Of a stretch of 64,000 bases of DNA, positions 46,353 through 57,213 are shown one piece after another. Position 1 is the stretch's first letter. Each line of letters starts with the position of its first letter. The translations under genes were made by a program, and so were the position numbers. Source of the DNA: Hypericum androsaemum (lineage: Eukaryota > Streptophyta > Magnoliopsida > Malpighiales > Hypericaceae); NCBI GenBank assembly GCA_963995505.1, contig OZ023186.1, positions 8,563,570 to 8,627,569 of the forward strand, written 5' to 3'. The notes under the pieces were generated by a model, which saw only the letters and a program-made list of their open reading frames with translations, did not search any database and was not told where the DNA came from.

Positions 46353-47180
46353 TTTAAGACGTGCACACAGAAAATATTAATGGAGGTGCGTCAGCTACCT
46401 TTAATATATCCTCATTTTTATTTACACAGGAATAATCTAATTTAAGATATATGAAAAGAGAATAATATATTTAGGGTATATTTATTAATACATTAAATTG
46501 GGTTAGTTGGGTGGAATTAATACTAGAGAAATTTTTTAAGTACGCTAGCCATTTTTTTATAACCATATAATATTTGAATACTAACCAACTCACTATTACA
46601 TGTTTATGTTACGTGATACCGATTAATAAAAATAATGACAAATCTTTTTCAAGAAATTTAGCCAGGAAGTTTTTGACAACTTTAATACATAGCACGGTTT
46701 AATGTTTGATACCCATGATAGTTGAACTTAAAATTAAGCTAAAGACAGAAGTATACTTCAAAACTAAAAACTAATAGCATACTATAATTAATTTTTAAAA
46801 CTTAGGTTTTTTCTATATTATTTGCTTCATTTTTAAATGGAACCTATAGTTTACTTCTCTAGGACGTATATAAATATAGATAAGTAAAATTTCAGATTGC
46901 TGAATCTTTTGTATTAGGGGTTGGACATTGTAGCATAATGCTACTAGCATTGGGCATTCATGTGTTTGTGATTCTCAAAGGTCCAGCATTTATGGGCATT
47001 GAACTGACACCTTCTGTCCGTTCAGACAGTGATATTTCCTTCCACTAATAAAATAGAACATATCGCGGCGATATAACTCGAACACCGAGGTTCCAGAGCG
47101 CATATACATGAGTGGCCTCTTTTTTGTAGTTGAAAACTGTCCACGAGAAAGAAAGAACAAAATCAACGTATTTTTAGGCA
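46353..47180. other. Intergenic, no supported gene
   Basis: AT-rich and unique by eye. Short frames on both strands near 46990-47181 have no domain and overlap each other. Confidence 0.45.
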
Positions 47181-47227
47181 ACAGAGGAGGAGGAGGTTCA
47201 AGAGACAGTTCTTACCTAGTGTGTTAT

Positions 47228-49268
47228 TGTTGGGAAAAAAATAGAGAGAACGTCGATCGATCTCGTGACGGTCCGGAGTGCTCGTCCCAAGGTCGGTCTA
47301 ACGCTAAGGGTAACAGGGGTGGCCGGAGCCGAGACTACTACTAACCTAAACTAAGATAAAAAAAGCCGAAGCTTGATAGATATGTGTGTTTGATTTGTGT
47401 GTGTTTTTTGTGATGTCCCCTCTGCCTTGCCCCGAACCTCGCTTATATAGAGAAGTAGACAGCCTCTGCCTCGTACCGCCTCCTAGTCGAACTCGGAGAC
47501 CTCAAAACTTATCTCTGCCAATGCTCATCCTCGTCTAACGCCCGACCCGAACTCCCAATGCTTGTCATTATCTCAACCCGGAGCAACGATTATTCTTATC
47601 TGACTCGGAGTCCTTCAGCTCTAGGAACTCTTCCGCCTTTGACATCTTCATGCCTCTCAGAGTTCGTGTCCGCTTGCAACTCTTCCAACTCTAGGAGTCT
47701 GAATGCCCCCAGTCTCCTTAAGCCCTTCAAGAGTCCGTCTTGAGTTTGGTCTCTTCGTGTCCTCTCCTTGCATAACCTCCTTTAGAGTCCACCTTGGCCG
47801 GGTCTCTTAATCACTCATCAATGACGAGCCCGGCATCTGAGCATAAGATATCAATTTCGACGATCCAAGGTAAGACCTCTTATTTCGACCATCCGAGGTT
47901 GAACCTCTCCATCCCGACCATTCGAGGTCGGGATGCCTAATTCGACCATTTGAGGTCAAGAGGCCCATGTCAACCCTTTGAGGTCGGGGCACTTAACTTC
48001 GACCATTCGAGGTCGTCTCCTTATCTCGACGATTTGATCTCTTCTTCTGATTCGACTATCCAAGTTTGCTTAATTCGACGATTTTGTGGATGACTCTCTC
48101 CCCGTCTTAATTCGATGATTTTGGGGTCCGATCCTTCCCCCTTGATTCGACGATTTTGTAGGTAGCGACCTCCACATTAATTCGACGTCTTTGAGCCCGA
48201 CCATAATTCGGCAACTTCTGGCTTACCATCTTCATTCGACGATTTATGCTTGAGATGGTTATCTCATCTTCATTCGACTATTTGAGCTTGAGATGGTTAT
48301 CTCGACGATTTTGCATGTCCTCTTGCAAATTGATGATCTCTGATCAAAGCGTCCCTTATGTCGAGAAGCCAATTATCTTGCACACCCTCAGGCTAATCGA
48401 TCATTTCTCAAATCAACGACCCTCCTTGCATAGACAACTTGCCAAATTTGACCATTTGGGCTTGCTACTCTCTAATTTGATGATTTTGGTCCCTCAAGTC
48501 TCTAATTTGACGATTTTAGCTCCTCAAGTCTCCAATTCGACAATTTTGGCTCCTTAATTCGACCATTTGCAGCCAGATGAGTGATAGTCACTTCAAATGG
48601 ACTTTTGACACCCTTCTGCTATGAATTAGAAGAAGTTGTCAACTACAAATTTGAGGATGTACCTCTTACTTTTCCAGAATAACTTGAATCACTTCAATCC
48701 GATGTCTGAGTTTCACGATACGGCCATTCTTCCAAAGTCTATTGAATCGGGTCGACGATCCTTGTCAGATCAGCGACCTAGATTTCAAATGAACTTTAGA
48801 CCTCTTTAATTTCCGAATTAGCCAAATTCATAAACTACAAAGTTGTAGGTCTATATCTTAGTTTCTATAGTAACTTGAATCATCTTAATTGAAGCTCCGG
48901 GTCACAAGATATAACCAATTTATCACAGCCTGATGATCACAATTGATCGGATTGACGATCAACCTCTACCAAGCAAACAGATCGACGATTGGACCCAAGT
49001 CAGTTCCCTGGTCAAAGATTGGATTACCCAGGTCGACGATTGGACCTAAGTTGGTACCCGGTCACCAATTTTGCTCCAGCAGGCACTCAGGCCGGTAACT
49101 CACCACCACGTTGAGATCAAAACAAGTTGATAAATTATGGAGGTTAATTATGCCATCACGAAACATACTCGGCTCTTAATTAAATCATCCCCCGAAGGCG
49201 ATAATTATTTTACGCTTCAACACCTGGCTCCACCTAGCCAACGTTGAAGTATTTTTTGCACTTCAACA
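47228..49268 (+). mobile_element. Solo LTR, 2041 bp, 5-bp TSD GTTAT
   Basis: Starts TGTTGGGAAAAAAATAG, ends TTGCACTTCAACA, and is flanked by GTTAT at 47223-47227 and 49269-49273. The flanks reassemble the sequence seen uninterrupted at 52330-52375 (GAGACAGTTCTTACCCAGTA...TTATTAATGAGAAA). TATATAGAG lies near 47449. A long stretch (47860-48560) is built of degenerate TTCGACCATTTGAGGTCG and TTCGACGATTTTG units. The family is shared with 3960-5161. No protein-coding interior, so a solo LTR rather than a full element. Confidence 0.82.
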
Positions 49269-49407
49269 GTTATTAACGAGAAACATTTGTCTAGCCCTGT
49301 GATCATATGACTCGGATGGGTGCATGACTCATTCGTCTTGTCACTAACATAGTAGTTGGTATACACCACCGAAGAGAAGATAATGAAAAAGAAGGACATC
49401 AAAGTCA

Positions 49408-50168
49408 TGTTGGGGTTGAATGCATTTTTTAATGCATTTGGCCCAAAGTGGAAAGGCCCAAAGTGGAGGCCCAAAAGGGAAATGAATGGGGCAATACCAC
49501 ATTGATTAGAGCAACGAGGATTTCCTTGTTTATAAGGAATTCCCCTCCTTGCCTCTCAACTTGATTGGCTACCCAAAAGGCTGACCCACCGCTAGCTGCC
49601 TGCGAGGACGGTGCAGAGCACCGTCCGAGCACGAGCACGTGCACGCGCACGTGCGTGTGCGCATGGCGCATTGGACGCAGGTCGCAATGGGCGCTTTGTG
49701 GCGCACTTGGCACTTCGCACGTGCGCAGCCTGGAGCGCCTGGAAGGATCCAGAAGTCTCCGAAGGGCCACGAGCACAGCCAGATAGCCTGTTGGCCGAGC
49801 GGACGCGTCCCTTCGGGGTGGCTGCCTCCCTGCCTCCTCCAGCCTATAAATAGGCATGCCCTCCTTGCCATTTCCTTATCCCAGCAGCACATGCACCTCC
49901 TAGCATTGTTGTCTTCTCCTCTCCCCCCATTCTTCATCTAGAAAAGAGTCCCGAAAGTTCTGGGTATATAAGGGTTCGCCCGAAAGTTTCGAGATACGTG
50001 TGCAACGTTCTTGGAAACGCCCTAAACAGTCGTTGTATTTTGGGGACGATTGCCGAAGCCCGTACCGCACTGAAATATACGGGGCAATCTCGTCTTACGG
50101 AGAAAGTGTCCAACACTTGCCTCGACTGAAGTAGATCCTAATCAAGTACACCACTCCGACATCCAACA
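49408..50168 (+). mobile_element. Solo LTR, 761 bp, 5-bp TSD AGTCA
   Basis: Begins TGTTGGGGTTGAATG, ends CCGACATCCAACA, with AGTCA at 49403-49407 and 50169-50173. The uninterrupted target is at about 52490-52505 (CATCAAGGCCAAGGTCAGAA). A TATA-like CCTATAAATAGG lies near 49851. The centre is GC-rich and alternating (GCACGTGCACGCGCACGTGC), giving many overlapping open frames that are not genes. Different family from 47228-49268. Confidence 0.88.
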
Positions 50169-50173
50169 AGTCA

Positions 50174-53100
50174 AGGACAGAAGAGATAGATTTCTATTTT
50201 CCACTTTTGATAATAGTAAAAAATATTATATATATTTAAATTCAAAAAATAATCATGATTTCAATGCAAATGTCGAATGTAATTAGAAATACATTAAGAG
50301 AGAATGCAATTTTTTTGTTTAATATATGAGTAAAACGAGTACATATTCTTGATGTTTGGGTGTGCAAATTAAATTTCTCGATGTTTCTCCTAAAAAATAA
50401 AGTGGTACATAAAATCAAAGTCAATCATCCTTTTTTATAAGTCATTAGCATAGAGATTCTTACTAAATAATTTATTTTCGAAAATATAAATCTTGTAGTT
50501 TTCTAGGTTTGGTATTTCCTAATTTTCTGAATATTGTACTAACTTATTTGTCTTAGTTGTCTCTCTTTCTATTCATGGATTTGTAATGGTCGATCAACCG
50601 ATTATAACCATTATGATTAAACAATTATGATTCATTGTCTTTTAGATGTATAACATGTTTTACTTAGAAATTCATTTGACTAGATTTCTATTTTTGACTT
50701 TTCAAAATAGTAACAAAAAGTGTAAATTTAAACTCAATAAATTACCAAGATTTCAATGCAAGTGTGAGATGTAACTATAATTACTTTATATGATAAGAGG
50801 AAACAATAATTTTTTCTTGAGTTGATGAGTAAAACGAGTACATATTCTTGATGTATGGTTATGCAATTTTTCATTCCTAGATGTTTCTAAAAACATGGTA
50901 CATAAAAATCAAAGTCAATCATTTTTTTAAATAAAAACATAGAGATTTCATACTAAATGATTTATTTTCAGCACGTCTTTTTTGAATTGGAGAGTTCAAT
51001 AACTTGCACGTAGGATTTTTGGAGACTTTGCATAAGATTAATGTTTGAGGTCCGAAGTTGGCACCTTTTAATGACACCTCATGGAGGACTTGGATCCCTG
51101 ATGATGATTTTCTCGTGCTCAAGTCTGATGTGAACCGAGTGTTTCCAGCCACTCTAGTGGTGGGTGTATGCAAGAGATTTCTCCTGGCCATGTTTACATG
51201 ACCGCGAAGGAGATGAATCAAGACAATGGGACTGTGGGTTCAAGTTCAATGTCAGCTGGAGTTTTCTGGTGGGTTTGAGAGGCATGCTACACATTGTGCG
51301 GTTGCATTTTTGCGACATTGTTAGTACAAAGTTGGATCAGTTGTACTTCGATGTGTATATTAATGATTTTAAAGCTTATAAGGATTTTGATTTGTCATCA
51401 CTATCGCTCGGCAAATTGGCATCTCCTGTCTACATGGATTTCTTTGTATACTCATATGATAATGGGACGATTAGTGTAAGTCATGGACCTTCTAATTTTA
51501 GCAGTCCTTTGAGGGTAAATGCTATCTTGAATGGGCTAGAGATCTTGAGGATGGTGAGTCTGCCCGGTTCACATGAGGAAAGTTTTAACAAAAGAAAGAT
51601 CTGGCCGGTGGTGGCTTCAACAGTAGGATGGGGTGTCTTATTGCTCCTGGCTGTCATTGTACTCATGTGTAAGCAGCGGAAGAAGAAGAAAACTTCAAAT
51701 CCTAGACATACAAATAATACAGCTTGTACATCGTTATGGTATTTGGAGGCAGCTCGCTTAGTAGGTTGTCTGGTGTGACTCCTATTACTTCTCGTGGCAT
51801 TGATGCAATTCAAAGATTAAGGATCCCTTTTGCTGAAATATTGTCTGCGACAACCAATTTTGACGACAATTTTATTATCGGTAAAGGCAGATTCGACATG
51901 GTATACAAGGGGTCATTAAGGATAGCACAAAGGTTGTCATGAAAAGATGGGTGTCAGAATCTAGACAAGACTCTAAGAATTTAAGGCCGAGATCAGTGTC
52001 CCATCTTGGATTTTCCATCGCCATCTTGTCTCCCTTATTGGTTACTATGACGAATAGTCAGAAATGATACTCGTTTACAAGTACATGGCGAAGGGGCTAA
52101 TGAAAAATCACTTGTATGGTTCTGGACATCCTCCTCCTCTCTCTTGGAAGCAAAGCACTAACTGCATACAAGTTTCAATCAAGGCATCATTTACTAGGAC
52201 ATCAAGTCTGTAAATATTGTGCTTGATACAAATTATGTGTCAAAGGTTGCTGACTTCGGTCTGTCAAGATCTGAACTGGGTTTTTATGAGACTCATGTTA
52301 GTACTAGTGTCAAAAGCAATAGTGGAGGATGAGATTCAAGAGACAGTTCTTACCCAGTATTTTATTAATGAGAAACCTTTGTCTCTCAGCCCTGTGATCA
52401 TATGACTCGGATGGGTGCATGATCCATTCGTCCTTTTCATAAACATAGTAGTTGGTGTACACCATCGAAGAGGAGATAATGAGAAAGGACATCAAGGCCA
52501 AGGTCAGAAGAGAGAGATTTCTATTTTCCATTTTTATAATAGTAACAAATAGTGTATGTTTAAATTAAGAAAATAATCAAGATTTCAATTCAAATGTCAT
52601 ATAAAACTAGAAATACATTAAGAGAGAATGAAAAAAAAATTGAATAGATGAGTAAAACGAGTACATGTTCTTGATGTTTTGGTGGCAATTTTACATTTCT
52701 TGATGTTTCTCCTTAAAAAAATAAAGTGGTACATAAAATCAAAATCAATCATCCTTTTTTACAAGTTATTGGCATTAAGATTCTTACTAAATGATTTATT
52801 TTCGAAAATGTAAATCTTGTAGTTTTCTAGGTTTGATATTTCCTAATTTTCTGAACGTTGCACTAACTTATTTGTCTTAATTGTCTCTCTTTCTATTCAT
52901 GAATTTGTGATGGTCAATCGATCGAGTGTAAACGTTATGATTAAACAATTATTATTCATTATCTTTTAGTTATACAACAACTTTTACCTATAAATTTATT
53001 TGACTAGATTTCTATTTTTGACTTTTGACAAAAGTAACAAAAAGTGTAAATTTAAACTCAAGAAATTACTAAGATTTCTTGAGTAGATGAGTAAAACAAG

Positions 53101-54600
53101 TACATATTCTTGATTTCTGGGTATGTAATTTTACATTCCTCGATGTCTAAAAACCTATGGTACATAAAAATCAAAGTCAATCATTTTTTTATAAAAGCAT
53201 ATAAATTACATACTAAATGATTTATTTTCAGCACATATTTTTTTGGATTGGAGAGTTCAAGAACTTGTCAGGTAGGATTTTGGAGACTTTGCATAGGATT
53301 AATGTTTGGGGTCTGAAGTTAACACCTTATGGAGGACTTGGATCCTTGATGATGATTTTCTCGTGCCCAAGTCTGATGCAAACCGCATTGTTTCGAGCCA
53401 CTCTCCTAAGTATCATAGCCGTGGGTGTACGCGAGAGATTGCACCTGACCATGTTTACATGATCGCGAAGGAGATGAATCAAGACAATGGGACTGTGGGG
53501 TTCAAGTTCAATGTCAGCTGGGATTTTTTGGCGGGTTTAGGAGGCGTGTTACACCTTGTGTGGTTGCATGTTTGCAACATTGTTAGTACGGAGTTGGATC
53601 AGTTGTACTTCAATGTGTATATTAATGATTTTGAAGCTTATAAGGATCTTGATTTGTTATCACTGTCGCTCGGCATATTGGCATCTCCTGTCTACATGAA
53701 TTTCATTATGTACTCTGATGATAAAGGGACGATTCATGTAAGTCTTAGACCTTCTATTTTGAGCAGTCCTTTGAGGGTCAATGCTATCTTGAATGGCTTG
53801 GAGATCATAAGGATGGTGAGTCTGCTCAGTTCACATGAGGAAAGTTCCAACAAAAAAAATATTTCTCCGGTGGTGGCTTCAGCAGTAGAAGGGGGTGTCT
53901 TATTGCTCCTGGCTGTCATTGTACTCATAGCGGCGGAAGAAGAAGAAAACTTTAAATCCTAGACATACAGAAAATACAGGTTGTACATCATTATGGGTAT
54001 TTGGAGGTAGCTCGCCTAGTAGGTTGTCTAAGGTGACTGTTATTACTTCACGTGGCACTAATGTAATTCAAAGATTAAGGATCCCTTTTGCTGAAATATT
54101 GTCAGCGACAACCAATTTTGACGACAACCTTATTATCGGTAAAGGCAGATTCGACGTAATATACAAGGGGGTCACGAAGGTTGTCATAAAAAGACGGGTG
54201 TCAGAATCTAGGCAAAGAGACTGAGAATTTAAGGCCGAGATCAGTGTCCCATCCTGGATTCGCCACCTTCATTTTGTCTCACTTATTGATTACCATGACA
54301 AACAATAAAAAATGATACTCGTTTACAGTACATGGAGAAGGGGCCATTGAAGAATCACTTGTATGATTCTAGACATCCTCCTCTCTCTTGGAAGCAAAGG
54401 ATTGAAATTTGCATTTGTGCAGCAGAAGGCATACACTAACTGCATACATGTTTCAATCAAGGCATCATTCATCGGCACATCAAGTCTGCAAATATTCTGC
54501 TCGATACAAACTATGTGTCAAAGGTTGCTGACTTTGGTCTGTCAAGATCTGGACTGGGTCTTGATGAGACTCATTTTAGTACTGGTGCCAAAGGTAGTTT
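50174..54600 (+). repeat. Tandem duplication of a receptor-kinase unit
   Basis: Unit 1 is 47180-47227 plus 49269-49407 plus 50169-52321 (after removing two solo LTRs). Unit 2 starts at 52322. Both contain, in order, GAGACAGTTCTTACC, GTGATCATATGACTCGGATG, GATTTCTATTTTCCA, GAGTAAAACGAGTACAT twice, and then the malectin-kinase pseudogene. Unit 1 ends inside the kinase, where unit 2 begins. Confidence 0.82.
50970..52321 (+). pseudogene. CrRLK1L-type receptor kinase pseudogene A
   Basis: Malectin-like receptor kinases (FERONIA/THESEUS family) sense the cell wall at the plasma membrane. Fragments in order: frameshifted TPFNDTSWRTWIPDDDFLVL at about 51060-51120; GFKFNVSWSFLVGL, IVRLHFCDIVS, LDQLYFDVYINDFKAYKDFD and LRVNAILNGLEILRM at 51230-51560; a membrane segment WGVLLLLAVIVLM followed by KQRKKKK at about 51630-51690; the kinase start IPFAEILSATTNFDDNFIIG with GKGRFDMVYKG; and later DIKSVNIVLDTNYVSKVADF with GLSRS. 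Several frameshifts and stops occur; the HRD motif reads Y-stop-D (codon before DIKS is TAG). Truncated at the tandem junction. Confidence 0.85.
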
Positions 54601-54815
54601 CAGGTATCTTGATCCAGAGTATTTCCAGAAGCAGCAGCAGACTGATAAATCTGAATTCTACTTCTTTAGGTTTGTGCTTTTCGAAGTTCTCTATGCTAGG
54701 CCTGCGGTTGCCCGTCACTAACTTGGGAGCAGGTGAATTTTGTTGAACGGACAATGTATTGTCAGAAAAAGGGATCTCGACAACTGCCCGGGCTGCCCGG
54801 GATTGAGAATTGTCC
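53225..54815 (+). pseudogene. CrRLK1L-type receptor kinase pseudogene B
   Basis: Parallel to A but longer. Malectin part: LTPYGG, RTWILDDDFLVP, then FKFNVSWDFLAGLGGVLHLV and LDQLYFNVYINDFEAYKDLD, with LRVNAILNGLEIIRMVS. Membrane segment GGVLLLLAVIVLIAA (to about 53930), then a stop. Kinase: IPFAEILSATTNFDDNLIIG, GKGRFDVIYKG, HRHIKSANILLDTNYVSKVA, DFGLSRSGLGLDETHFSTGA, KGSFRYLDPEYFQKQQQTDK, VLFEVLYARPAV and WEQVNFVE. The catalytic Asp of HRD is His, and multiple frameshifts separate the parts. The sequence ends near 54815. No signal peptide exon is visible. Confidence 0.87.
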
Positions 54816-55159
54816 GAATAAAAATAACCACAGGGACCAAATATAAAACTTTAAACCACATGGCCTAAATGCGGAATACGTCAATACATACACATAGTAA
54901 TAGAGTGTACTTTTCCAAAAAAAAATATAACCTCAATTTTTGGATATTAGATATTTTAAATTCAATTTGGGGTTTTACTAATCATGGTTAAAAGATTATC
55001 GTAAAAAATGTCATTTTATAAAATTTCTATCATAAAAAATGTACAATCACTAAATAAGACAGCTAAACCACAAAATATGAAGTAAAAAATACTTGAAATT
55101 ACGGAGTATTAAAATAATTTGTTTCTTTTTATTTAACACCGTTGCCTTACAAAAACTAC
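54816..55159. other. Ancestral upstream region of HS1, no gene seen
   Basis: About 340 bp of AT-rich sequence between the kinase remnant and the Pack-MULE. Before the insertion this would have been directly upstream of the HS1 TATA box, so it is the likely original promoter region. Confidence 0.5.
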
Positions 55160-55387
55160 AACTCGAGGGGGCATGGATTGAGTAGGGACAAGTGGTAGTC
55201 CCCACTCATATGGACTAAAGAGAGTGAAGGACAATAAATTTATATTCAGGGGTAATATTGGAACATTAGCAAAAACAAAGGAAAAAGAAATAATTAATTA
55301 GTTTTTCTAAACCCAAAATTCTACTATTGGTTGACTCTTCACATCTCTCTTCCTTTCAAAATTCAAAATTATCCACTAAAAAAAACT

Positions 55388-55755
55388 AATGGTTTTCAAA
55401 ATACGACCCGGAGTTGACCCAAATTTTGGGTCGTACTATGGGTCAACAAGTCCGACCGGACGGACCACTGGTCGGACTGGATTTTTTAATTTGAAAAATA
55501 AATATATTTATATATAACATAGGTATAATTGTACATGTAATCACATACATACCTAAAAAAATTACATTTTTTATCAAAAATATTAGAATATAACCAATAG
55601 AAATATTAGACCGGGTTGGACCGCATATGTGCTTTTTTATTTAAAAAAATTGGGTGAACTGCTCCGGGTTGGTCAGATTTTTGGTCTGACTATTTGGTCT
55701 GACCGAATTTAGTTCGGTTCGCAAAGTAACCATTTTTTGGTCAAAACCTGGTATG
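55388..55755. mobile_element. Nested hAT-MITE-like inverted repeat
   Basis: Starts GGTTTTCAAAATACGACCCG and ends, on the complement, GGTTTTGACCAAAAAATGG. Internal GACCGGACGGACCACTGGTC and TTGGTCTGACCGAATT are inverted motifs. A TSD could not be fixed by eye. Confidence 0.5.
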
Positions 55756-55769
55756 CCTTTACACTACAT

Positions 55770-56520
55770 ATGAAAACTACTATCACTACACACGCAAACC
55801 AATATCACTACATACGAAAACTAATATCCTAACATTCGAAAACCAATATCATTACACATGCAAACCAGTATCGCTACATATGAAAACTACTATCGCTACA
55901 CATGAAAACAAATATCGCTATATACGAAAAATCAATATCAATACATACGAAAACTAATATCCCAACATACGAAAATCAATATCCCAACATCCGAAAACTA
56001 ATATATGAAAACTACTATATACAAAAACTAATATCACTACATACGAAAACTAATATCCCAACATCCGAAAACCAATATCCCAACATACGAAAACCAATAT
56101 CTCAACATACGAAAACCAATATCCTAACATCCGAAAACTAATATCCCAACATATGAAAAACAACCGAGATCGAACAATATGAAACCAAACTCAGAAATCA
56201 ATAGATCCACTAAATAAGACAATATTGTTTACTAAACCAAACAATATTGTTTACTCTAGATAGAATAATATGAAACCAAACTCAGAAATTAATAGATCCA
56301 CTAAATAAGACAAAAATAAAAACCCAGAAATTCACTAAAAAAAATCAAGAATCAACCCAATATCATTAAATATGAAAATCAATATCATTACATTTGCAAA
56401 CCAGTATCATTAAATATGAAAACCAATGTCATTACATCTGAAAACCAGTATCACTACATCTAAAAATCACTGTCATTACATCCGAAAATCAGTATCAGTA
56501 TACAAATATACCAATACAAA
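55770..56520 (-). repeat. AAACCAATATC minisatellite in the Pack-MULE
   Basis: Roughly 25 units of ACATACGAAAACCAATATCC with spacing near 20-21 bp. More regular than the arrays at 13.9-16.7 kb but with the same core. Interrupted at 56160-56340 by a duplicated ATAGATCCACTAAATAAGAC segment (56202 and 56291). Confidence 0.9.
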
Positions 56521-56559
56521 AAATACTGTTGTACAAATACAAAAATATCATGGTGGTGA

Positions 56560-56754
56560 ACATGATGTTCATGGTGTTCATGGCGCGGACGGAGCCGAAG
56601 AGGTAGTAGAAGAGGCCGTCGGTGGCGGCGTCGAGAATGTTGGTGCGGACGGAGCCGGCCAGATCATGGCAAAGCCGAGCTACATGGAGAAGACGATGTA
56701 GGTGGAGAAGAGAAGGAAGGTGGAGAAGAGAAGGAAGGTGTTGTCGACGGCGTA
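56560..56754 (-). pseudogene. Captured AMT1-type ammonium transporter fragment
   Basis: Minus strand from 56754: YAVDNTFLLFST, a duplicated FLLFST, YIVFSM, stop (TAG at 56680-56682 where AMT1 has Gln), LGFAMI, then in another frame AGSVRTNILDAATDGLFYYL and FG. This is the first/second membrane-helix region of plant AMT1 plasma-membrane ammonium transporters (AVDNTYLLFS.YLVFSMQLGFAM, AGSVR). Order and frame are rearranged, and the KNTMNIMLT stretch is missing between AGSVR and the next helix. The high GC content contrasts with the host DNA. A second piece 5' of it (GITFNGKKFDADLARFQ, about 56860-56805) is from an unidentified source. Confidence 0.82.
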
Positions 56755-57165
56755 CCGAAAAAAGAAAAGAAAGACGAAGAGAAGAAGAGTGGCGGGAGGA
56801 GGTACCTGGAAGCGGGCGAGATCGGCGTCGAACTTCTTCCCATTGAAGGTGATTCCGGCGAACAAGAATGAGAAGAGAGACGAAGGGGAGAAGGGGTTGG
56901 GTTTAGGGAGAGAGAGAGAGAGAGGAAGTGAGAGGGGAAGAGGAAGAGACTAGAAAAGAGAGGAAAAAAGTGGGTGGCGTAATTAATGTGTATGAAATCT
57001 TAGTTGACACTTTTTGAGATATATGGTCAATCATACTCTTGTTAGATTTGGACCATTAGATTAGGAAAAGATTAAAATTATCAAATCTAACGGCCATGAA
57101 TCAATCCACTCCACGATGACATCTACCATGTAGTCTCCACTCAATCCAATACCAACTCGAGGAGA

Positions 57166-57172
57166 TATATAA
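57166..57172 (+). promoter_or_regulatory. Probable TATA box of HS1
   Basis: TATATAA, 42 bp before the start codon at 57214, and only 3 bp after the right-hand TSD of the Pack-MULE (57154-57162). A start site near 57197 would leave a very short leader. All sequence 5' of the TATA box for 2 kb is transposon. Confidence 0.6.
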
Positions 57173-57213
57173 CTGCGGTGCATCAGGTAGGTGGGAAGAT
57201 AGAGGAGAGAGAA

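Larger units (their letters stand above)
55169..57153 (+). mobile_element. Pack-MULE, 1985 bp, 9-bp TSD, with AMT1 fragment
   Basis: AACTCGAGG lies at 55160-55168 and 57154-57162. TIRs: GGGCATGGATTGAGTAGGGA on the left and, on the complement, GGTATTGGATTGAGTGGAGA on the right; the latter continues to TCTAATGGTCC as in the 12732 family. Inside, from left: a hAT-like MITE, an AAACCAATATC minisatellite, an ammonium-transporter fragment on the minus strand and a (GA)-rich tract. No transposase. The TSD is 3 bp from the TATA box of HS1. Confidence 0.87.

Noticed and set aside
49429..49941. Several overlapping open frames of 70-140 residues on both strands
   Set aside because: They lie in the GC-rich centre of a solo LTR. 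Long frames in all phases reflect composition, with no domain or conserved start.
51164..51778. A 204-residue open frame as a functional malectin-like protein
   Set aside because: It lacks a signal peptide and the first half of the domain, begins in a shifted frame, and its kinase continuation is broken. It is part of a pseudogene.
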